A stretch of 64,000 nt of DNA from Notospermus geniculatus (Eukaryota > Nemertea > Pilidiophora > Heteronemertea > Lineidae). The stretch's first letter is position 1; each line of letters begins with the position of its first letter. The notes beneath the pieces were generated by a model. It ran no database searches, was not told where the DNA came from, and saw nothing but the letters and a program-made list of their open reading frames with translations. The DNA lies in contig NMRB01000044.1 of NCBI GenBank assembly GCA_002633025.1, forward strand, positions 654,871 to 718,870. Direction: 5' to 3'. Shown here one piece after another: positions 59,268-64,000 of the stretch. Position numbers and translations under genes: made by a program.

Positions 59268-60179
59268 TGCACTGCCACAAAGAATCGTATCGATATCCTC
59301 CTGGATTCTTGATAGGATCACGGTTGGGACACCTGCGCTCTCTTAATATAAGCAGAATTATATTAGGCAGGTTCTCCACCTTATACGAGGTGACCCTGAT
59401 GAATGTCGCCTGGCCGGGCATGCTAGGCGGACTAAGAGTACAAGGAAATGATCATAAGGTATCGGTTTAGCGAGGAAGCTTTTGTTACTACTGTAGTTCG
59501 TTAGAAGGATTGAAAATGTCACCTCCTGCTGTCGGGAACCAATGGAAGACAGAACTACCAAGTTTCTGAATACGAGTCTCGATGTCGCAAGGTGGTGTTC
59601 GAACGTCTACCACGTAAAGACATGTCGACATTTGAAGACCGCTAAAAGGGGAAACCAGTCTAAAGACATATCACTTTACGCCACCCTTGAAATGGCAAGG
59701 GTTCAACGTTCAGTGGGTTGCACCAGTGATCAAGGAACTTGTAATTGATCCTCACCCATCTTTGGAGCGTGACCAAGGTGGCGAGATGGTCATTCCAAAC
59801 ATAATCAAGGGAGTTTGCAACCTTGCCAGTTGGCGACGATGAGACGGTCCGAAACGTTGTTAACAAGCCACGTAGTTTTGGACAAATTGCGCTTATTGGG
59901 CCATAGTGTAGGCAAATGATACCGTTTGTATGCGGTGACACGGGATTTCCAAGTCAAGGGGCGTTTAGCGAACTGTTTTGGTATCAATTGTAAGTCTGGC
60001 TGTTTCTTGTGGTCTGAATACACGATGTATTGGGAAGGTGTTAGATACACTTTTAATACGTTTTACTTCTGGGTAGGCGGTCTTTGGTTGTTGACCACTT
60101 TGGTGGAATTAAAAGGTTAGCTCGTTTAGAGCGTTATGTCGAAGTTTTCCGAAGTAAGCAACATGTCATCGGCGAATAA
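59268..60179. other. region without a supported gene
   Basis: Both strands carry overlapping open frames of 80-106 codons (for example 59,140-59,421 minus and 59,150-59,470 plus). None has a start context, splice sites or a domain I can defend. Confidence 0.35.
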
Positions 60180-60217
60180 AGTACTGTAACATCTTATTTC
60201 CGGTCAGTGGCTCCAAT
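60180..60217 (+). promoter_or_regulatory. housekeeping-type start region (ETS and YY1-like words)
   Basis: TTTCCGG (60,197-60,203) is an ETS-type core. CCAATATGGCGAC (60,213-60,225) overlaps the ATG, as YY1-type elements often do just downstream of a transcription start. Their close spacing before an open frame suggests a TATA-less promoter. Confidence 0.35.
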
Positions 60218-60412
60218 ATGGCGACGATATATGGTGCGGAAAAAGTAGCCAACTTCCTTGGCGCCCCCTTTTCATCAACACCTGATTGGTCGGCGGCTGT
60301 AACATTCTGGCTTTTAACAATATTGTGCAACATGTTTTTGATACTGTATAGACTCGGAATCATCAGGAAATCACAGGCCGCCAGAGCTTATAACGGAATG
60401 GTTCTACCCTGA
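60218..60412 (+). CDS. small single-pass membrane protein, 64 residues
   Basis: The ATG has a favourable context (CAATATGG) right after an ETS core and inside a YY1-like word. The peptide begins MATIYGAEKVANFLGAPFSS, then TPDWSAAVTF and one clear hydrophobic helix (about residues 27-46, WLLTILCNMFLILYRLG). It ends with a basic cytosol-type tail (RKSQAARAYNGMVLP) before TGA. The positive charge after the helix suggests an N-out or type III-like topology. It may be a complete single-exon small protein or a first exon read past its donor. I do not recognise the family. Confidence 0.45.
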   Translation: MATIYGAEKVANFLGAPFSSTPDWSAAVTFWLLTILCNMFLILYRLGIIRKSQAARAYNGMVLP

Positions 60413-60689
60413 TAATTCAGAGAGGTGCGCATTTTCATTAATTTCATTTCAATTTTTCTTTAGTAGGGCAACCAACGTGAAAACGCAGGTCGACATGGTT
60501 GCTACTGGAGTAAGTTAAGTAGACACATGAATTGCCTCTCTTCAGCTGCTGGCTTAATTGCATTCGTCAGTGTAAAGAAAAATCAAACTCCCTTATTCAC
60601 ACTTAACACGGTTGCCATTGATAGGAATCGACAGTTGGTAAACCACTGTAACTCTAATTAGATTTAAGTCGCTACTAAATGACACTCAT

Positions 60690-61079
60690 TTGATGTGTTT
60701 GAATTTTATTGGTGCAAATAAGCTTACGATATTATCAGGAAGAATAGCATTCCGGATCTTACCTCCCACTCTCGACTGGTACTCTACAGAGTTCATGGAC
60801 GAGCACATATTGATGCATGTTGTGACTGACTTATGCCACAACCATACATTGTGGCGCATGTCGCAGCAAACATTCTGTAATCTACATGTACTGTTGTCAC
60901 GTCGCTCAAATGCTATAATTGTGCTGTGCTGTTCGCCGAGTCGTTCAACCCAGTTTACTGAGAGGGAGGTGGTTTTCATAGAAAAATTTCATGGAGGCCG
61001 AGACAAACCCTGTTTAGTTCCAGCTCCAACCGCTAGGGGTAACTTCCAGCTTTATGAAGTTTTACCCTTTCCATTTTGA
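60690..61079 (+). CDS. candidate exon/ORF with faint TIR/SEFIR-like pattern
   Basis: A 129-codon frame ending in TGA. The C-terminal half reads LLSRRSNAIIVLCCSPSRS, then TEREVVFIEKF and DKPCLVPAPTARG. A Ser-rich turn, a hydrophobic strand ending in CxS, a Glu-containing helix and a following L-V-P strand recall the middle of TIR or SEFIR folds. This is pattern resemblance only; the N-terminal half is not explained and no splice sites were fixed. Confidence 0.25.
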   Translation: MMCLNFIGANKLTILSGRIAFRILPPTLDWYSTEFMDEHILMHVVTDLCHNHTLWRMSQQTFCNLHVLLSRRSNAIIVLCCSPSRSTQFTEREVVFIEKFHGGRDKPCLVPAPTARGNFQLYEVLPFPF

Positions 61080-61640
61080 TCACAGAAACTGTTACGTGAA
61101 TGTGGAAACGAGTAGGCCTAACTCCGGAGACAGGCCCGTCATATGCCGCTACAGTCACTCATAATCGTACTCACGCACGAATCGATCCCCTCTATTTATC
61201 ATTCGCCGAAGCATAAAAAACAAATCCGTGCATAATGATGCATGCTGATCTTTCTTTTCTCGTTTGGCAGGAGATAAGGAGACAGATCGATCCCACGGCA
61301 TCCAGACGTTCTGTATGAAAGAAGACAAACGATAAATAATTAAAACTGCCCAATCTCGCATCTTGTTAACTTCTCACGATAAACAATGACCCATTAACAT
61401 GCACGATACTTGTCAAAGTTTTAAACCACATGGGAAATATACTGCTTCATAAGGCGACTTCGATGCCCCTCGCTGTCGGGAAGTTGCGTCGATTGGGAAG
61501 CCAAGCCTTACGAAGCATGACCAGTACAGCTTTTCATGAAAGATATGGGCTATCGATGACTAGCGAAGACAACTAGACACAAATTGACGTAAACTAATGA
61601 GAAAGTTGACGCTTTCTCTTGAACTATTCCGATTTTGCAG

Positions 61641-61731
61641 GGACAGAGTGGAAAGTTCAACCGGTTGCGTCGATGGATTTGGCAACGACTGGCACATTTT
61701 ATTGAAAAAAGCATTAACATATCGAGCAAAG
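61641..61731 (+). CDS. candidate internal exon with death-domain-like DW motif
   Basis: A strong acceptor (CTATTCCGATTTTGCAG) and a consensus donor (CAAAG|GTAAGG) enclose 91 bp that are open in one frame, phase 2 in and phase 0 out. The peptide is DRVESSTGCVDGFGNDWHIL followed by LKKALTYRAK. G-x-DW-x-x-L-x-x-x-L is typical of the second and third helices of death domains, but 30 residues are too few to be sure. Splice-site quality makes a real exon likely; the domain is a guess. Confidence 0.4.
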
Positions 61732-61824
61732 GTAAGGTTTCGTAATTTATTGTTCACAAGGCAATCTGACACAAGAACCTTAAGTTCCTTTCATTTTTCA
61801 AGCTACTGCCAACGATGTGGTAAT

Positions 61825-62625
61825 AAAAATGATGACACAATTTCTCCGTTTCCGTCCTGGCCGTACTTCATCATAAAAGGCGACAATCTGGTTTCCCAAT
61901 TAGCAAAAAAATGCGTCGATCTCCGCAAAAAAACGGCGTACACTTCTTCCGTAAGGAAAATATCATATTTCCGTGGTTTCTTAGCCAACGATTTCGTTCC
62001 TTCTCCTTCCTTATCACTTTTCTCCTCCGGTAATTACTATTCTTTTAACTTCGACTGGTAGAAAAATACGTTACCGTAAGACATAAAGAAGCACAAGTCT
62101 TTAATCATCATACAGGCAGTGGAACTCTCTTACTTGAGATATTCAGCTAAAGTACAGTACATGTAGGCTTTTGTGTAGGCTGCATTCCTTTACTAAATTT
62201 AATTGGCAACTGGAAAGGTAGGTGTTCATCGTTGCTATCCTGTGAAAACCAGCTATTGCGACGTTTGGTATCGCTGTTTCTCCCCCCTCCCATTTGCCCG
62301 TTATTTGTGACACGAAGATGGCAACGCCGTAGGCTCTCCAACAAAGAAGCCCCACGTCCATACTCCGAGCCGCTTAACTTGCTCTCCGAGCTGGTCATAA
62401 AAAATGCAGCTGGCCAGAGAGGGGTATGACAAGGCATAGAATGCTATTTGTGACTATAGCAAACATAATCGCTGGGCAAAGTGGCTTACTACATGTATAT
62501 ATCATTATCAAAACGCCGTCGCCTATTAACGATCAGTGCTTTAGAACTACAATTAAAGGAGTCGGAGATATAGCTGAGCGCAGATCGATTACCCATCAGC
62601 GCGGTACCGTTGCTTTCAACAGGGC
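61825..62625. repeat. tandem pair E, first copy (0.80 kb)
   Basis: Begins AAAAATGATGACACAATTTC and ends TTGCTTTCAACAGGGCAAA. It is followed immediately by a second copy. No supportable gene inside. Confidence 0.9.
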
Positions 62626-63447
62626 AAAAATGATGACACAATTTCTCCGTTTCCGTCCTGGCCGTACTTCATCATAAAAGGTGACAATCTGGTTTCCCAA
62701 TTAGCAAAAAAATTCGTCGATCTCCGCAAAAAAACGGGGTATACTTCTTCCGTAAGGAAAATATCATATTTCCGTGGTTTCTTAGCCAACGATTTCCTTC
62801 TCCTTCCTCATCACTTTTCTCCTCCGGTAATTACTATTCTTTTAACTTCGACTGGTAGAAAAATACGTTACCGTAAGACATAAAGAAGCAAAAGTCTTTA
62901 ATCATCATACAGTCAGTGGAACTCTCTTACTTGAGATATTCAGCTACATGTAAGTAAATGTAGGCTTTTGTGTAGGCTGCATTCCTTTACTAAATTTAAT
63001 TGGCAACTGGAAAGGTACATGTAGGTGTTCATCGTTGCTATCCTGTGAAAGCCAGCTACTGCGACGTTTGGTATCGCTGTTTCTCCCCCTCCCCATTTGC
63101 CCGTTATTTGTGACATGAAGATGGCAACGCCGTAGGCTCTCCAAGAAAGAAGCCCCACGTCCAACTCCGAGCAGCTTAACTTGCTCTCCGAGCTTGTCAT
63201 AAAAAAATGCAGTTGGTCAGAGAGGTGTATGACAAGGCATGGTATGCTATTTGTGACTATAGCAAACATAATCGCTGAGCAAAGTGGCGTACTACATGTA
63301 TATATCATTATCAAAACGCCACTTACCCTTTAAGCCGTCGCCTATTAACGACCAGTGCTTTAGAACTACAATTAAAGGAGTCGGAGATATAGCTGAGCGC
63401 AGATCGATTACCCATCAGCGCGGTACCGTTGCTTTCAACAGGGCAAA
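62626..63447. repeat. tandem pair E, second copy (0.82 kb)
   Basis: Direct repeat of 61,825-62,625 with small indels, for example 16 extra bases (CACTTACCCTTTAAG and neighbours) near 63,320. Confidence 0.9.
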
Positions 63448-64000
63448 GACATTATTTTATAGTTGTTGCTGTGTTCGGTTTTTATTTGGCTGCCTGGCAG
63501 CACTGGAACCTTCAATCTTTACATCGTTAGTGATATAGTCACGCTGCGGCTACATCACCATGCAGTCTATATCGAAATCTGGACTAACGCACAACTAATA
63601 GGAACAGAAGGTAGGAGATTTTAGACTTAACATTTCTTAAGTAACCACCTGTCATCAGCTACAAAATTAAAAGACAGCGATTTTTTTTTCAGTGTGTTGG
63701 AACAAGTTAAATCGTGAAAAAGGCTAGTAAATTTTTCGCTAATGACAAAAACTTAATTTGTTCCACTAAACGTACGCAGCAATCCAAAGCTTCTCGGACA
63801 TTATCTTTTAAAGTTTACCTACCGTGCCTGGGTCTCCGAGTTTCACGCTCGTGATCGCTATTGAGAAGTTTTAGACCGTAATTTTTCAACAGTTCAGTTG
63901 ATGTATTCTTCAGTTATCAACACTTATTTCAACATAGGCCTACCATATATAGATTCAGTGTGCATGTCTACCGTAATTGCTGGGTGGACATGTCATGCTT
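63448..64000. other. right-end flank, nothing identified
   Basis: AT-rich DNA with short open frames only. Confidence 0.4.

Noticed and set aside
59805-60050. Minus-strand peptide containing YSDHKKQ, reminiscent of the TDHK motif of retrotransposon RNase H
   Set aside because: The rest of the RNase H pattern is absent and no neighbouring reverse transcriptase or integrase motifs were seen.

Overview
This is a eukaryotic, intron-rich, AT-leaning window that most resembles genomic DNA of a highly heterozygous marine invertebrate. An echinoderm, hemichordate or amphioxus type is my best guess. The reasons are interrupted genes with GT-AG introns, many small non-autonomous DNA transposons, very frequent ACATGTA and AGGCCT words, and no operons. 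The species is not determined.

The one gene I can name with some confidence lies on the minus strand and runs from about 40 kb down to 4.9 kb. It is a homologue of the vertebrate CRACD/CRACDL (KIAA1211) family of actin regulators that bind capping protein. An N-terminal exon lies at 39.93-40.08 kb with a second copy at 38.76-38.91 kb. A block carrying the rest of the gene is present twice in direct tandem (copy 1 3,781-13,652; copy 2 13,791-24,003). In copy 1, adjacent exons from 9.2 kb down to the stop codon join in frame. Copy 2 has lost part of its most upstream exon to a palindromic transposon and has a frameshift in the last exon.

Direct tandem pairs recur along the whole window: 3.8-24 kb, 38.2-40.4 kb, 44.8-47.0 kb, 47.5-59.3 kb and 61.8-63.4 kb. 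They differ mainly by small indels and transposon presence or absence. This looks like two haplotypes laid end to end by an assembler, or alternatively a burst of tandem duplication. Two gaps (306 N at 20,874 and a single N at 56,136) fit the assembly explanation. The pairs provide natural filled-site and empty-site comparisons, so several transposon insertions can be defined to the base.

From 24 to 38 kb I see mostly intron-like DNA with a few candidate exons and a piggyBac-like MITE (TTAA duplication). A GC/CpG-rich promoter-like block with a consensus CArG box lies at 44.8 kb and is repeated at 45.8 kb, with short candidate exons on the plus strand. The 47.5-59.3 kb pair holds open frames of unknown meaning, a foldback transposon whose inverted ends are made of a 16-bp satellite, and inverted pairs of tRNA-like sequences. 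At the right end are a small single-pass membrane protein gene with a housekeeping-type start region and two candidate coding segments with faint TIR/SEFIR-like and death-domain-like patterns. I found no rRNA genes, no convincing tRNA gene, no CRISPR array and no viral gene.
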